A stretch of 64,000 nt of DNA, taken from NCBI GenBank assembly GCA_014871385.1, contig CM026423.1:12393952-12457951 (forward strand), in the 5' to 3' direction. A program made the position numbers and the translations under genes. The stretch's first letter is position 1, and every line of letters begins with the position of its first letter. This document shows positions 23,735 through 34,480 of this stretch, piece by piece. This stretch comes from Ceratodon purpureus. Taxonomy: Eukaryota; Streptophyta; Bryopsida; Pseudoditrichales; Ditrichaceae. A model generated the notes under the pieces. The model was given only the letters and a program-made list of their open reading frames with translations. It was not told where the DNA came from and did not search any database.

Positions 23735-24017
23735 ACTGATCTATATACTTCTAATTTAAAATCATGCAGTCCACGAATTTACAAGGATCCAGGGAGGACA
23801 GTCCTCCGGTGCGCTACTGGTCGTCGATCATATGTTGTACCGTTGATCTTTGACGCGGAAATCCAAATTTTCAATATAAGAAGCTCTTGGGTTCCACGAA
23901 GCCCCAAGACCTGGTCACATCTGACACACCCGAACATGCGGATCATAGGAGTCAAGATACCTTTACAAGTCGCTGTTTGCACAGTAGTCTCAGCCAAGGC
24001 TGATTTTTCACAAAGTT

Positions 24018-24133
24018 TTAACCCGTCTATGTCCAAAAACCTTGAATTAACCCGTCTATGTCCAAAAACCTTGAATTAACCCGTCTATGTCCAAAAACCT
24101 TGAATTAACCCGTCTATGTCCAAAAACCTTGAA
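24018..24133 (+). repeat. 29-bp tandem repeat, four copies
   Basis: Four head-to-tail copies of a 29-base unit beginning TTAACCCGTCTATGTCC and ending CCTTGAA, starting at 24,018, 24,047, 24,076 and 24,105 with no variation seen. It lies at the subterminal position of the 24-26.6 kb hAT element. Further single CCCGTC motifs follow to 24.26 kb. Confidence 0.9.
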
Positions 24134-24598
24134 TTGAAAGGCAAAAAAAAAATGGAACCCGTCTCAAAACCGGTAATCTCAAAACCAACCCGTCCATGGA
24201 AAGGTTAAAAAAAACAACCCGTCCCAAAACTGGTTCAAAAATATATTACCCGTCTTGTAGTATTTGTAATTTTTTAATTAAAAAAAAAAATAGAAAAAAA
24301 AAAATAAAAATATTTAAAAACCACAAGCTCACAGCCACAAAGCCTAGCTTTCAAGCCCGGCTTCTTGGCGTGGCCCTAACCCGGCTCCGAAGCCCGACCT
24401 GGCCCGACCCCATGCCCCGACCCAGCCTGGCTCCAGAGCCGACACAGACTGCCTGTTGTAGACAACAAGCAATTTGTCTGTAAGCAGGTTGAGAGCAGCA
24501 TAGGGCTGATTTTGGAGCATGGCTCTTTTCAAGTTCCAAGGGAACTTCTTCAATTGTTTTCTTTGAGAAGGCTGTAGCTTGAAAAGGAGGTACATTTG

Positions 24599-25691
24599 TT
24601 AACCCCTAAAGTATTTGGCCATAAAATCCCAAATTCTGCCTCAATTCTGCCCTGTTTTAGTTCAAAGTAGAATTATGCAAATTTAAATGTATTTAGGAGA
24701 ATCTAACCGTAGGATCTAGTACCTAATTTGTACATGTATGTGTAAACAAAATTTTAGACTGTAACTCTTCACCGTTTGGAAGATCATAAGGTTTGAACTT
24801 GAGTGAAAAGTTTTTTTTGGTCCAGCCCGTTAGGGACAGCCAAACTTCGGAGTGTAAAACAATCCATTTTTGAAGATTGCATGGGTGGAGGCTCTTCAGT
24901 TTTGGATTCTAAAGTGAGTTGGGAGTATGCCCAAAAGATTTGAAGACAATACAACACACAAAAGCATTGGAAAACCACATTTCTAGTGCGGGAGTCAAAT
25001 GAAATGCATATACACTAGGTCTTTTTCCACACTACAAATGCCTAAGAAGATCATCAATTTTTGGGAATCCGAACGGTGTATACATGCATTTGTATGGAAA
25101 AGAAATTGTAGAGGAAAAAAATCCAAAAATTAAATAAATCCAAAATAGATATGAATTTTACAGCATATACTGTGGTTTAGGAGGAGAAAGTGGTGAAGGG
25201 AAAATGGGTGATGAAGGTGAGTCAATCACTGTTGATCTGTCTTGACAGTTTTTATAAAACTTGAAACTTTGATTGAATATATCTCAAGATCCGTACGGTC
25301 AAAGTTTACAAAACTTGGTTTGTAGACTAATTGGATGGTTTTAAACAAGATCCTACGGTTGGATTTTTCAAAATCAAATTTAAAAAAAAATTATGAAACA
25401 ATTTCAGAAAGGATCATATGGAAGTTACTATAGACTTTCACAGATTTGGTACACCACTCCCATCGGCCACAAACCTGCCCGAGCTGCCCTGAATTGAATT
25501 TTGATCTTTAAACACCAATTATTTCTTAACTACGGGCCCGATGGAAGTAAAATTTGGTCTTGCTAGAAAGATATGACAATTTCCCATGCTGTGCCAAAGT
25601 TACAGCCACATCTGATAAAATTTGACTCATAGGGAGCTTGACCGGACCCTAAATCATACCAAAACTGTTGAGTTGATACTTTAGGGGTTAA
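24599..25691. mobile_element. 1.09-kb non-autonomous piggyBac element
   Basis: TTAA borders at 24,599-24,602 and 25,688-25,691 with a 16-bp perfect inverted repeat TTAACCCCTAAAGTAT. No transposase. The inside has AAGATCCTACGGT motifs near both ends in opposite orientations, shared with the full-length piggyBac at 4-9 kb, so that family is the likely source of transposase. It is inserted in the 24-26.6 kb hAT element. Confidence 0.9.
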
Positions 25692-25824
25692 TAATTTATT
25701 ATTTTATCTTTTTTCCAAGTGTTAAACAAGTAATGTGTAGAAGAAATCAACATAGAGTCACACATTTGGGATTTTTGTGAATCATGTGAATGGTGATTGA
25801 TGTGTATTGAATATGCTTTGCAGT

Positions 25825-26052
25825 TATGAAGCATGGAAGTTTGCAGGTACAACTCCACAATGGTCCATCAATTGGCTTGGTTAGAGTAACTTGTGGAGGA
25901 GAGTCATGGTAACTCTTGTGAGCACAGAAATATGTGAGAGGGGTTTTTCTAAACAAAACCTAACCAAGAGTCATCTCCGTACTAGCTTGAAGTTGGAGAC
26001 TTTAGAATCTAGATGCTTTGATGCGCATTTCATGTGCAAATATTCCAGTTGA
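25825..26052 (+). pseudogene. hAT transposase C-terminal dimerisation remnant
   Basis: Translation of this frame gives CERGFSKQNLTKSHLRTSLK followed by LETLES, the hAT dimerisation signature (S/CERxFS, N, K, R, L spacing). It is interrupted by an in-frame TAG (after NWLG) and ends at TGA 26,050-26,052. No upstream transposase domains remain. It marks the surrounding 24-26.6 kb block as hAT-derived. Confidence 0.7.
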
Positions 26053-26780
26053 AAACATCAATTGGAATGCAATGATGCTTGTTTGGAGAAACATGAAGGA
26101 TAGGAGAATTCATCCACTTGTTTGAATGGTAAGTTCTTCATTTTTTGTAAAAATTGAACATGTTTATATAAACTTAATTTTTATACAATTGCTTAGTTTA
26201 CCTTTAGGCTTCAATTTAGATCTCTGACATTGTATTTAAAAGGTTCTAAATATTGTGGTTGACAAATCAACGGTGTGCAGGTGAATCAAGCTCTTGAAGA
26301 TTGGTATTTTGATTAAGTAATAGTGATTTGACTCCAATATGTTCACATTCACATGTCATATATGACATGATGTTATTGATATTTGCATCATTCATTTTTT
26401 GTGGAAAAATTGTCAAAAAAATATATTTATTTTTAGAACCCGTCCAAAGTGAATTTGACATGTCCAAATACCGCTTCAGTTTCAGAGAATTCGTCCACTG
26501 GAAATGTTTTTTTTGTCAGAACATGTCCCGAGACATGTTAGGGACCTTGTGAAAAATCACCACTGGTCTAGGCCCTCGGGTCTCGAAGGCCTCACAAGTT
26601 GACGCGGGGCCAGAGATAGATCGCGGACATGGTAATAAATGTGACTGCTGATCATGGTTGTCATAATGGACCAACCGTCCGTTAGTCCGTCATGGTGACA
26701 AGACAGACCCCCGTGTCCGTCACATGAGGGCGTTGACCAGTTGACTCACGGTAAGGGTAAAACGAATTTACCTAGCGCTG

Positions 26781-27105
26781 AATTAGTGCGGGCGCGGGCG
26801 CGATTACGGGCGCGATTACGGGCGCGAGCGGGTGGGCGCGAGCAGGACGACGGGCGCGAGCGTCCGCGCGAACGCGATGTCACGGGCGCGAGCAGGAGTG
26901 CGGGAGAGCGAGGGCGCGTGCGTTGTTTCGGCCGCGCGCGTGCGCGTGCAAACGTGCGCGAGCGTCGCTGCGGGCGCGATCCAGTTGACGGTTGCGAGCA
27001 CACTTATCGGGCGCGGTCATGTGGGCGCGAGCCTGGATCGGGCGCGTGCATTCGGGCGAGTGCGCTGCATCGGGCGCCGGCGGTCGGGCGCGAGCGCTGC
27101 AGGTT
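26781..27105 (+). repeat. Array 1 of GGGCGCGAGC-type units (left subterminal)
   Basis: Irregularly spaced units GGGCGCGAGC, GGGCGCGTGC and GGGCGCGATC separated by 5-25 variable bases, about 130 bp inside the left end of the 13-kb hAT. Long Arg/Ala-rich open frames on both strands here are composition artefacts. Confidence 0.9.
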
Positions 27106-27288
27106 AGTAGGGAAAGAGCGACATCGGGCAAAATGACAAGAGAGGGCATGTATTTCAAGAGAGGGCAATTGGGAAGTGCAATGTTTATTGAAAAGTATTG
27201 CAAAATTGTGGCAGTAAACCACTTACAAAAAATGTCCCCTCTTATGGAGAACTGAGAATATCACATTGTTGTCACTATTTGCCTACTT

Positions 27289-28857
27289 CTAAATATGTTT
27301 GCGATAACAACACTCTGGAATCTGAAAATTGTAGGGAGGGGCTGTTAGAGTAGCGTGGACCAACTGCAAGGTGGAGCGGTTCTTGGGATCGGGATTTGTG
27401 AGCTCCTTCAACGCCACTGCAAATCTAGCCTTCCCCGCTACATCCTTGAAAAGGTCGAAGTCGTCCTCGTCCTTCCAAATCATATTTGCTACCACTCCAA
27501 CCAAGTACGCATCGGCAGCCTGCGTATATAGATGCCTCCTCCTTAAAGTTTCATATGAGGTCTCTGAATTTGGCTTACCATAAGTGTACCACAACTCCGG
27601 AGCGACAAAAGTACCACGTTCCTTGAAGGCAGCCGTACGCGCCTCAGCAGTTGGATAACCGTACCTTGAAGGAGTTGTCTCATACACCCGACTTGCAAGG
27701 CCCCAATCGCATACTCCAATGTAAACTTCGCTCACTTTATCCTCTGGGAAGTGAAGCAAGACGTTTCCCGGGGAGATGTCATTATGCTGCAAATACTCCT
27801 TATGGACCCGGTCCATAATACAGATCAGTGCCCAAGCTAGCTTGGCCCTATGGGTGCGGAAGGCCTTAACACGGTCACGTGTTTCCATGGGCATATCGGT
27901 CTGCTTGTGGATGTTACGGTTCTGAGTACCCTCACTGATATTTGAATTGAACTTGTTTAGAAAATTCTGCAGGCAATCCCCATTCCACCAAAACGTGTAG
28001 GCTTCCATCCTCCAGTCATTGACCGCAAAAAACTTAATAACGCCGGGATGGTCAATCCTGCAAACCATGGCTTCTATTGATGTCTCGTACCGCTTCTGGG
28101 TCTCGTCAGTAGCCTTGGACATCTTCCCCGCAAAGACACAAGTCTCAGGTATGGTTTGCATGCCAACAATACGTAATTTTTGGACTTTACCATAACCGCC
28201 TTCCTTTGTGCCTGACAGCGGAACCAACTTGACCCCTCTTGGAACTCCAACCACTGCTCTCCACAAGTACTTCTCCATTGCGCTTTTCAGTCCAGCTTCA
28301 AGCCATGGCCTCACCCTCGTTCTATTACTCGAGAATCTCGTGCACGAATCTTGGACATATTTGAGCTTCTCTATCTCCTCCTTCTTCCCCCGCGAGTAGC
28401 CCTCCTTCGGCTTCTTGTTGACACACTCAAAGACATGCACAATATTCGTAGTGTTTGTTGTTATTTGTTGCTCCATCCACTTAGGGAAATGAAAGTAATG
28501 AATACAATCATTATATCTCTGGGAACTGTCCAGCTTCTTCCACAAATACTCTTCCAACTGGGTCTTCAAGTTCTTAATTCCGGTCTCTCCCTTCTCAACG
28601 TATGTACGGGTAATCATCTCCCGTTTCCGACATCTGTACCACTCCAATGCTAGCTCTCTAACGAAATCCTGGTACCGAAGAGGTGGGTAGTCCGGGTCCC
28701 TCTCACTCGCCCGTTTCCGGTTCTTCTTTCCCGATGAGCTCGATGACGGGTTTGAGCCTGTATGAGATGGTGCTGTGGAGGTTGCCACCACCTCATCTAC
28801 AGGAGCATCAAGATCTACGTAGGCGGGACGTTTCCAGGATCCACAAGAGACCGACAT
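27289..28857 (-). CDS. Protein kinase-like gene carried by the 13-kb hAT
   Basis: Intact 522-residue frame from ATG 28,855-28,857. An upstream in-frame extension to 28,965 begins with GTG and is not used. Residues 1-180 are novel apart from a basic KKNRKR patch near 45. The kinase fold follows: Gly-rich loop SGTKEGGYGKV (about 215), Lys in FAGKMS (245), Glu in SIEAM (about 262), catalytic loop QHNDISPGNVLL (HND in place of HRD, Asp about 360), VCDWGLA (DWG in place of DFG, about 384) and FVAPELW (APE, about 419). Catalytic Lys and both Asp are kept, so activity is plausible. The NDISPGN loop recalls FunK1-like fungal kinases, a tentative comparison. It sits between arrays 1 and 2, with a TATA box at 29,033. 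Homologous C-terminal fragments occur in the hAT at 53-56 kb, so the kinase belongs to the transposon family and is not a host gene hit by chance. Confidence 0.85.
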   Translation of the reverse strand: MSVSCGSWKRPAYVDLDAPVDEVVATSTAPSHTGSNPSSSSSGKKNRKRASERDPDYPPLRYQDFVRELALEWYRCRKREMITRTYVEKGETGIKNLKTQLEEYLWKKLDSSQRYNDCIHYFHFPKWMEQQITTNTTNIVHVFECVNKKPKEGYSRGKKEEIEKLKYVQDSCTRFSSNRTRVRPWLEAGLKSAMEKYLWRAVVGVPRGVKLVPLSGTKEGGYGKVQKLRIVGMQTIPETCVFAGKMSKATDETQKRYETSIEAMVCRIDHPGVIKFFAVNDWRMEAYTFWWNGDCLQNFLNKFNSNISEGTQNRNIHKQTDMPMETRDRVKAFRTHRAKLAWALICIMDRVHKEYLQHNDISPGNVLLHFPEDKVSEVYIGVCDWGLASRVYETTPSRYGYPTAEARTAAFKERGTFVAPELWYTYGKPNSETSYETLRRRHLYTQAADAYLVGVVANMIWKDEDDFDLFKDVAGKARFAVALKELTNPDPKNRSTLQLVHATLTAPPYNFQIPECCYRKHI

Positions 28858-29032
28858 AGTTGGAATAATGAACTGGACACACAAAAAACAAAAAACAAAA
28901 GTTCCCCCCCACCCAATCTGGTTGCTCCCACTTCCTGCAGTTCCAAGCAGAGCACGTGGAGTCACGAGCTAGGACAAGGAGCCACCTGGAAGAGGAGACT
29001 TTGAAAAGTAGAAAATAAGGGTTAAGGGGCGC

Positions 29033-29042
29033 CTTTTATGGT
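29033..29042 (-). promoter_or_regulatory. TATA box of the kinase gene
   Basis: CCATAAAAGG on the minus strand about 180 bp upstream of the ATG and touching array 2. The leader contains CTTGGAACTG and GGGTGGGGGG motifs also found before the transposase ATG. Confidence 0.65.
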
Positions 29043-29335
29043 CCCCTCGGATGATCGCGCCCGTAAGCGCGTACACGCGCGCGTACATGGCCTCCACACG
29101 CGCCCATCCGCATGCGCCCGTCCGCACGCGCCCGTCCACCGCGTTCGCACGGGGGACTGCCCGCGCCCGTGCCCGCGTGCTCGCGCCCGTAACCCTGCGC
29201 GCGCCGGTTATCTGTACGCGCGAGCACGCTTCACGCGCCCGTGACCGTGCACGCGCCCGTCCTCGCGCACGCGCCCGACTCCGAGCACTCGCCCGCCTTC
29301 CTATACGTGCCCGTCCCCGTGCACGCGCCCGGATA
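29043..29335 (-). repeat. Array 2, upstream of the kinase TATA box
   Basis: Same unit family as array 1 but reading ACGGGCGCG on the minus strand, so inverted relative to the other arrays. It begins within a few bases of the kinase TATA box. Confidence 0.9.
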
Positions 29336-29669
29336 TGGAGCGTTACATACACTGTACAGGTTCGGTTACGGTATACTCGTATATTGAACAGAATACAAAA
29401 AAAAATCACTGCGAAATTACTCAATGGAAATATATTAACCGCATTTAGTGCTCAAAAAATAATACAGAGCACAACCATACAATTCCTTCGAGTGTGAGAT
29501 AATGAACTAGGTTGACTCTAAGTAACAGTATAAGTCTACGTAATAAGAAGGTGCTACCAAAACAAAAAAAAAACATTGAGAATAACATAGTATTTTTTTT
29601 GGGTTTTTAGCTGGTAGATTTTATGGTTAGATTTACTGCTACTTCATGCGCTAAAAAAGTGACCACAGT

Positions 29670-32600
29670 CTAGACTCTCCTTGCTTTGCGGGGCTTCTTC
29701 TTGCGTGAAGATTATCTTTTCCGAGCCACAGTGGGCCCCAATTCGTGCCGGATTATCACATCTTCGTCATCTGGCGCCTCATCGCAATCCGGGTCTTCCT
29801 CCTCTGAGTGCTCGTTGTCACCTTCATCCTCAGGAGCTCCGACCACTGGAGCTCGTACCTCTCCTTCCACCTCCGATGTAATATTTCGCACTTGCATGGA
29901 AACTTCACCCGTATCGCCATCTCTGGCACTTACTAGGCGCTTCATAGGCCTCTCCTTTCCGGAATTACCGATGGCTGTGATGCCATCCTCACTGATTATG
30001 CGTGTGCGAACAACCCCAGTTCCAGAAGATGGCCCCCCTTCAGTGTACCCTATATAGAATGGAAGGGGATCAGGTCCGGTTCTTTTGCTTGACTTTCGTG
30101 TTCCTCCACGGGGTTCTTATGATGGTGGTTTCCTAACAACCTTGTTTGTGGACTTCTTCGCACCACGTTGGGCCACATTCTGTACGGCGTCGTCTATAGC
30201 TGGCCCCACGGGGACTTGGTTGGCGGTGGAGGCACCACGCCGACTACCACCAACTCGATTGAGTGGAGGCCTCGCCGCTGCAGATGATCTAAGGAGTCGA
30301 GCTATTTTTGCGCCCATTGAACTTGTGGGCCTCCGAGCCAGGCCTCCATCCACGATTTTATATGGTTCGATACCCCCCATACCAGTGGGTTGCGATGGAG
30401 GCACAGTCCGTGCGGGGATTGCGTGAACGGTCCCTCTCTCATCAGCAGGAGGAATCTCTTGAAGCAAGCTTGAGTCTCCTTGTGCCGGAACGGTTCCCCA
30501 GTTGCCCTCCCCACTAACGAGGCCGGTCCAATGAGGTCCATCTGCAGCCCGTCCATGACTTCCATCACCCCCTTCGTCATTGTCCTCGTCATCATCGCCA
30601 GCATGGATATCGTTCCCAAGATGGTCCTCGCTGGACGAATCATCTGCAACCCCGTCATTTTTCTCGGGATTGATATGGACTGGAATAGCATCTTCTTGGT
30701 CACGTGTGTCTCTTCCTTCTGCATTAGCCGCTTCATCAAATACCGGGAGTGTGGGTAATTCGTCTCCATAGATGTTCATGTTCGGGTTTCCCTGGTTATA
30801 TTCTGGTTCATTGTTGAAGTCGTACGCATCACCGTTATCATCGTGGTTGTTGCGGTCACGAGGATTGTTGCGGTTAGCGTCACCGCGCCCGTTGCCATTA
30901 CCGTCGTTCTGCCCATTCGTGTTAACGTCGTCGTTATCATGTCCCCAGACATCATCATCCCCACCGTCTGCGTGGTCAACTGGTATGTAATGATCGTCGT
31001 CATCTCCGTCCTCTTCGCTTGGATCTCTCTCCGGATCTGACTCCTCTGACCATGCATTGTTCTCGTACCATCTGAGGGGGTTGGGCTTTGGGCGTTCGCG
31101 GAGGAGTCTGCTATTCGTATAAATGTACACCAAAGCCTCAGACTTCTCCAACCCCAGGCGGTTGCGTACCTTGTTGTGGACAAACGAATACATGCTCCAA
31201 TTCCGTTCACACGATGAGGCGGAGCAGACCTGAGATAAAATGCGCTTTGCAATGATTGCCAAGGGCCCCCCTCCAATCCTCTGCCACCATTGATGGGGTC
31301 CAGATTCAAACCTTTGATATCGATGGTCACTTCGGGGTTGTAAGGGCCACGTCCCTCGTCGAACTCGATCATCTCTTTCATAAGAACGGCAAATGGAATT
31401 CCCATTTGGCCACCCACCTGACGAAACACCCGATTGAGAGCGGCTTTCGCTTCTCCTATGGCTTGTAAGCCCTTATGCGTTCTGGTCCAAGGGTTCAAGA
31501 GCGCCGCGGCATAATGAAGATCGGTGTGCATCATGTCCCATCTACGGTCGAATCGCATCTCCATCCTTGTTGCCATGACCGGTGGGAAAAAGCAAGGGGA
31601 TCCTCGGAGACTGTACACGTGATCCTTTAGGTTGCTCATTGTAATCCATGCCTTGCCCATTGCCGGCTGGTTTCCATCGAAGGTTCTGAGAGCTACCAGG
31701 GCTGGTTTCACTAGGTGCGTGAAGTTGTCACACAGATGCCAGAACCCATCATCACGAATTGTTTGACGCACTACGCTTGCGCGTGCATGATTACGCACCC
31801 CTTCGGTTTGGTTGAATAAACCGTCGACATAATCGTACCACTCCGCTGCCATGACCACTTGCTCCAAAGCAAATTTAACCTCGATAAGGCGCTCTATCAT
31901 CAGATAGTTACAAGCAAATCTGGTTTCAGCGGGAACCACCAAGGACAACTTCGGTTCAAATTTGCGGAAAAGGGCCATGGGAACATGATGTCTCCAAATG
32001 TAATGACACACGTGTTTAGCCTTGGCGACCAAATCCTTCACAAAGACTTCCTTGCCCCAGTCCTCCATAAGAAGATCTAGAATATGGGCACAACAGCCCT
32101 GCTTGTACATGTGAGGATACTCCTCTAGGATATTATCCATGGCGCCAAGCATGTTGGCTGCATTGTCCGTGCAAATCTGGACAACATTCTGAGGGCCAAT
32201 TTCTCGAATATATTTCTTCATCTCCCCCGCAATATATCCCATTGACTTCTTCTCGCCAGTCGTATCAACAGACCCAAGAAATACATCGCCTGCCGAACAT
32301 ACTAGCATGACATTCATCAACGGTCGGCGATTCACATTATCCCAACCATCGGCGCAAATGGTAGCCCCGTACAACTCGGTCGAGGTTTTCGTACGTTCAT
32401 CAATCTTTGCCTTGATTAACTTCTTTTTTTCCTTGATGTGCGTTGTTCGCTTTGCGTCATAGGAAGGAGGACCGTAGTTTAATCCGGCAGCCGCGGTTGT
32501 GCTCACCGCCTTAATAAATGCTGGGTGCTTGGCCACGTTGAATGCGACGTTGGCTTCGTAAAAGAAGGATGACCACAACATGTCCAGCTCCTTTTGCTTG

Positions 32601-33115
32601 GCGATCTGGAGTGCTTCACTCATGTCCTGTTGCCGCAAGCTCCTAGTGGTATTCGAACCGGCCCTATTAGGTGCAGCACTGGAGACATTTCGGTCCTCTT
32701 CGGTATCATTATACGAGGGTTTGGATCCACCGTACAGAGTGCCGTGTGTGGAAGCACTGGAACACCCACGTTCAACTGACGCGGGGAACGTTGGCCTCAT
32801 ACCATCCATCTCCTCCTGTGTCAAAGGGCCGGAAATCTTCCCACCGCAAAACTGAAACTTCCTCTTCACTACGGTAGGTGCCTTTTGGCAAACCCTCGAG
32901 AGATTGGACTGGTCCCAACCATAATGCTGAAAGCACCTAGACTTCACGTACGAAAACTTGGTCCTGCAATACACACATTGGGCTACCTTATGTGACAGTG
33001 ACCCTTCCTGGAGCTTGACCGTAAACCATGGTGCCCACTCTCTCGTACCGAGTCTCGGAATGGCTCTAGCCGGAGCAACCACTTCATCCGCTTCAACCGC
33101 TTCAATCGGTTCCAT
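29670..33115 (-). pseudogene. hAT transposase (BED, DUF659, dimerisation domains) with one frameshift and two in-frame stops
   Basis: Likely the transposase of the 13-kb element. ATG at 33,113-33,115. A BED-like zinc finger, CVYCRTKF (Cys 47 and 50) then FQHYGW, lies near the N-terminus. The RNase H-like core follows, with ATICADGWDN, QICTDNAANM and GCCAHILDLL. Near 31,320 the frame shifts by one base: the upstream frame runs out after NPEVTID, and the next frame resumes with RFESGPHQWWQRIGGG and the dimerisation motif SQVCSASSCERNWS. A long acidic, Asn/Asp-rich tail follows. That frame meets TAA at 30,117-30,119, continues open, meets TAA again at 29,712-29,714, then encodes a basic SSRKKPRKARR tail to TAG 29,670-29,672. 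Both TAA codons could derive from CAA. As it stands the protein would lack dimerisation, so the copy is probably inactive unless the shift is a sequencing error or a spliced intron. Confidence 0.85.
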
Positions 33116-33356
33116 AGTGAATGATTAGGGAAGTATCGGGACTAATAGGACCAGTAGTACCAAAAGATTATTATCTGATATAACTTAGTGTGTCTGAAAA
33201 GTGCTTGACACATTGATTTATGGAGAGAAGAATTTTTACATTCCCCCCACCCAAAGCAAGTGTCTCCCCAAGCTAACAGTTTCAAGCAAGGAGCCCTCAA
33301 GGAGACCCAGGACATGAAGCACGCAAGGAGGTAAGGTGGATGTCAAATCAAGGGGG

Positions 33357-33369
33357 CAATTTATATACT
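33357..33369 (-). promoter_or_regulatory. TATA box of the hAT transposase gene
   Basis: AGTATATAAATTGCC on the minus strand, about 245 bp before the ATG, followed by a CCCCC stretch as in the other genes of the element. Array 3 starts about 25 bp upstream. Confidence 0.7.
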
Positions 33370-33394
33370 GCCGCCCTCGACCAGGCAAGTACTG

Positions 33395-33658
33395 TCCGGA
33401 CGGGCGCGACCGAACGGGCGCGCGCAAACCAGGAGATCGGGCGCGCTCCGACGCGAACGGGCGGGCGCATGTGGATGCGCGCGATTGTAGGCCGCGTGGC
33501 AGAATGCGCGCGCGGGGGAAGACGGGCGGGGGCGGGCGAGCTCGCGACCGCGCGTGTGCCTGCGCGCGCGTGGGCAGGTTCAATGGGTCGACTGCGGACG
33601 CGATCGCGCGGGCGCCTGCAGGCGCGGACGGACGGGCGTGATGGAACAGGCGCGCGCA
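33395..33658 (+). repeat. Array 3, upstream of the transposase TATA box
   Basis: Irregular GGGCGCG-type units with CpG-rich spacers. Open frames on both strands across it are Arg/Ala composition artefacts. Confidence 0.9.
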
Positions 33659-33820
33659 ATGAAGTTTAAAAGTCGGAAGTTCAAAAAAAAATAAAAATAA
33701 AAAAAAGTTAAGGGAGAGAATGGACTACACTGAAATACCATACATTAGTATGGAAGATTGGAGTACCCAAAAGAAAATAAAATAAAATAAAATAGACGAA
33801 TAGGCATTCGAATTTATAAA

Positions 33821-34051
33821 ATGAACACATCTACCTTAGTTGCAAGGTTCAGCGAAGGGAATTTGTCTCTGCCGTACCATTTTCAACGAACGTCTTCTCC
33901 ACCGATGGCCATATCTTCTGCTACATTTGAAACAATGGATATTGACGAATCATCAGCTGAACTCAAGCGCTTAGAGGATCTTCAGGTGACTCTGGGTCGA
34001 CCTGAAGATTTACTAGCTTTAGTATATTATAAAAATGAACGGACGAAATGA
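33821..34051 (+). other. Small open frame, possibly coding, unrecognised
   Basis: 76-codon plus-strand frame with ordinary protein composition (a MDIDESSAELKRLEDLQ stretch and a predicted helical end), opposite to all other genes of the element. It runs into the first 144-bp tandem repeat. No TATA box or domain recognised; it may be a leftover exon or chance. Confidence 0.25.
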
Positions 34052-34456
34052 GAAAAGGAATTAAATGAAAGCGTAGTGTTCAAAGAAGGGGAAAAAAAAA
34101 AAAAAAAACAAATTAAAGAGTGTGGGAATATTAAATAAAAACAAGGGGATAGGATGGGAGAGTGGTGGAATTATAAAAATGAACGGACGAAATGAGAGAA
34201 GGAATTAAATGAAAGCGTAGTGTTCAAAGAAGGGGAAAAAAAAATAAAAAACAAATTAAAGAGTGTAGGAATATTAAATAAAAACAAGGGGATAGGATGG
34301 GAGAGTGGTGGAATTATAAAAATGAACGGACGAAATGAGAGAAGGAATTAAATGAAAGCGTAGTGTTCAAAGAAGGGGAAAAAAAAAAAAAAAAACAAAT
34401 TAAAGAGTGTAGGAATATTAAATAAAAACAAGGGGATAGGATGGGAGAGTGGTGGA
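34027..34456 (+). repeat. 144-bp tandem repeat, three copies
   Basis: Units start at about 34,027, 34,171 and 34,314 with TTATAAAAATGAACGG (a fourth start is at 34,457) and differ by a few bases, mainly in the length of an internal A run. Each unit carries a TATA-like sequence readable on either strand. The block abuts array 4. Confidence 0.9.
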
Positions 34457-34480
34457 ATTATAAAATTTATTTGAGTGATG

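Larger units (their letters stand above)
23995..26565 (+). mobile_element. Degenerate hAT element with nested piggyBac MITE
   Basis: The ends share inverted TGATTTTTCACAA preceded by CAAGGC on the left and CAGTGG on the right, a hAT-like arrangement. Candidate 8-bp target copies GTCTCAGC and GTCTAGGC match at 6 of 8. Arm B lacks the whole block (about 46,245), which supports an insertion. Inside are a 29-bp tandem repeat, a hAT dimerisation remnant and a piggyBac MITE. Exact edges could be off by several bases. Confidence 0.6.
20430..26652 (-). repeat. Arm A of an inverted segmental duplication (continues at 39,725-39,823)
   Basis: Homologous in inverted orientation to 46,072-49,447. Shared landmarks are the GTPase gene, the promoter stretch near 22,925-23,010 against 46,905-46,985, the TTAACTGATC flank at 23.73 kb against 46.55 kb, and the flanks of the 13-kb hAT. 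Insertions present only in A: about 23,011-23,324, 23,403-23,734, 23,995-26,565 and 26,653-39,724. Confidence 0.85.

Noticed and set aside
24018-24133. CRISPR-like regular repeat
   Set aside because: The 29-bp units are head to tail without spacers, and the host is a eukaryote.
26741-27136. Long open frames on both strands across array 1 (also at 29,051-29,497, 33,336-33,669 and 34,348-35,158)
   Set aside because: They encode Arg/Ala/Gly strings imposed by GGGCGCG repeats, overlap on both strands and have no domains.
28858-28965. N-terminal extension of the kinase frame
   Set aside because: It opens with GTG, not ATG; the first ATG is at 28,857 and suits the TATA position.
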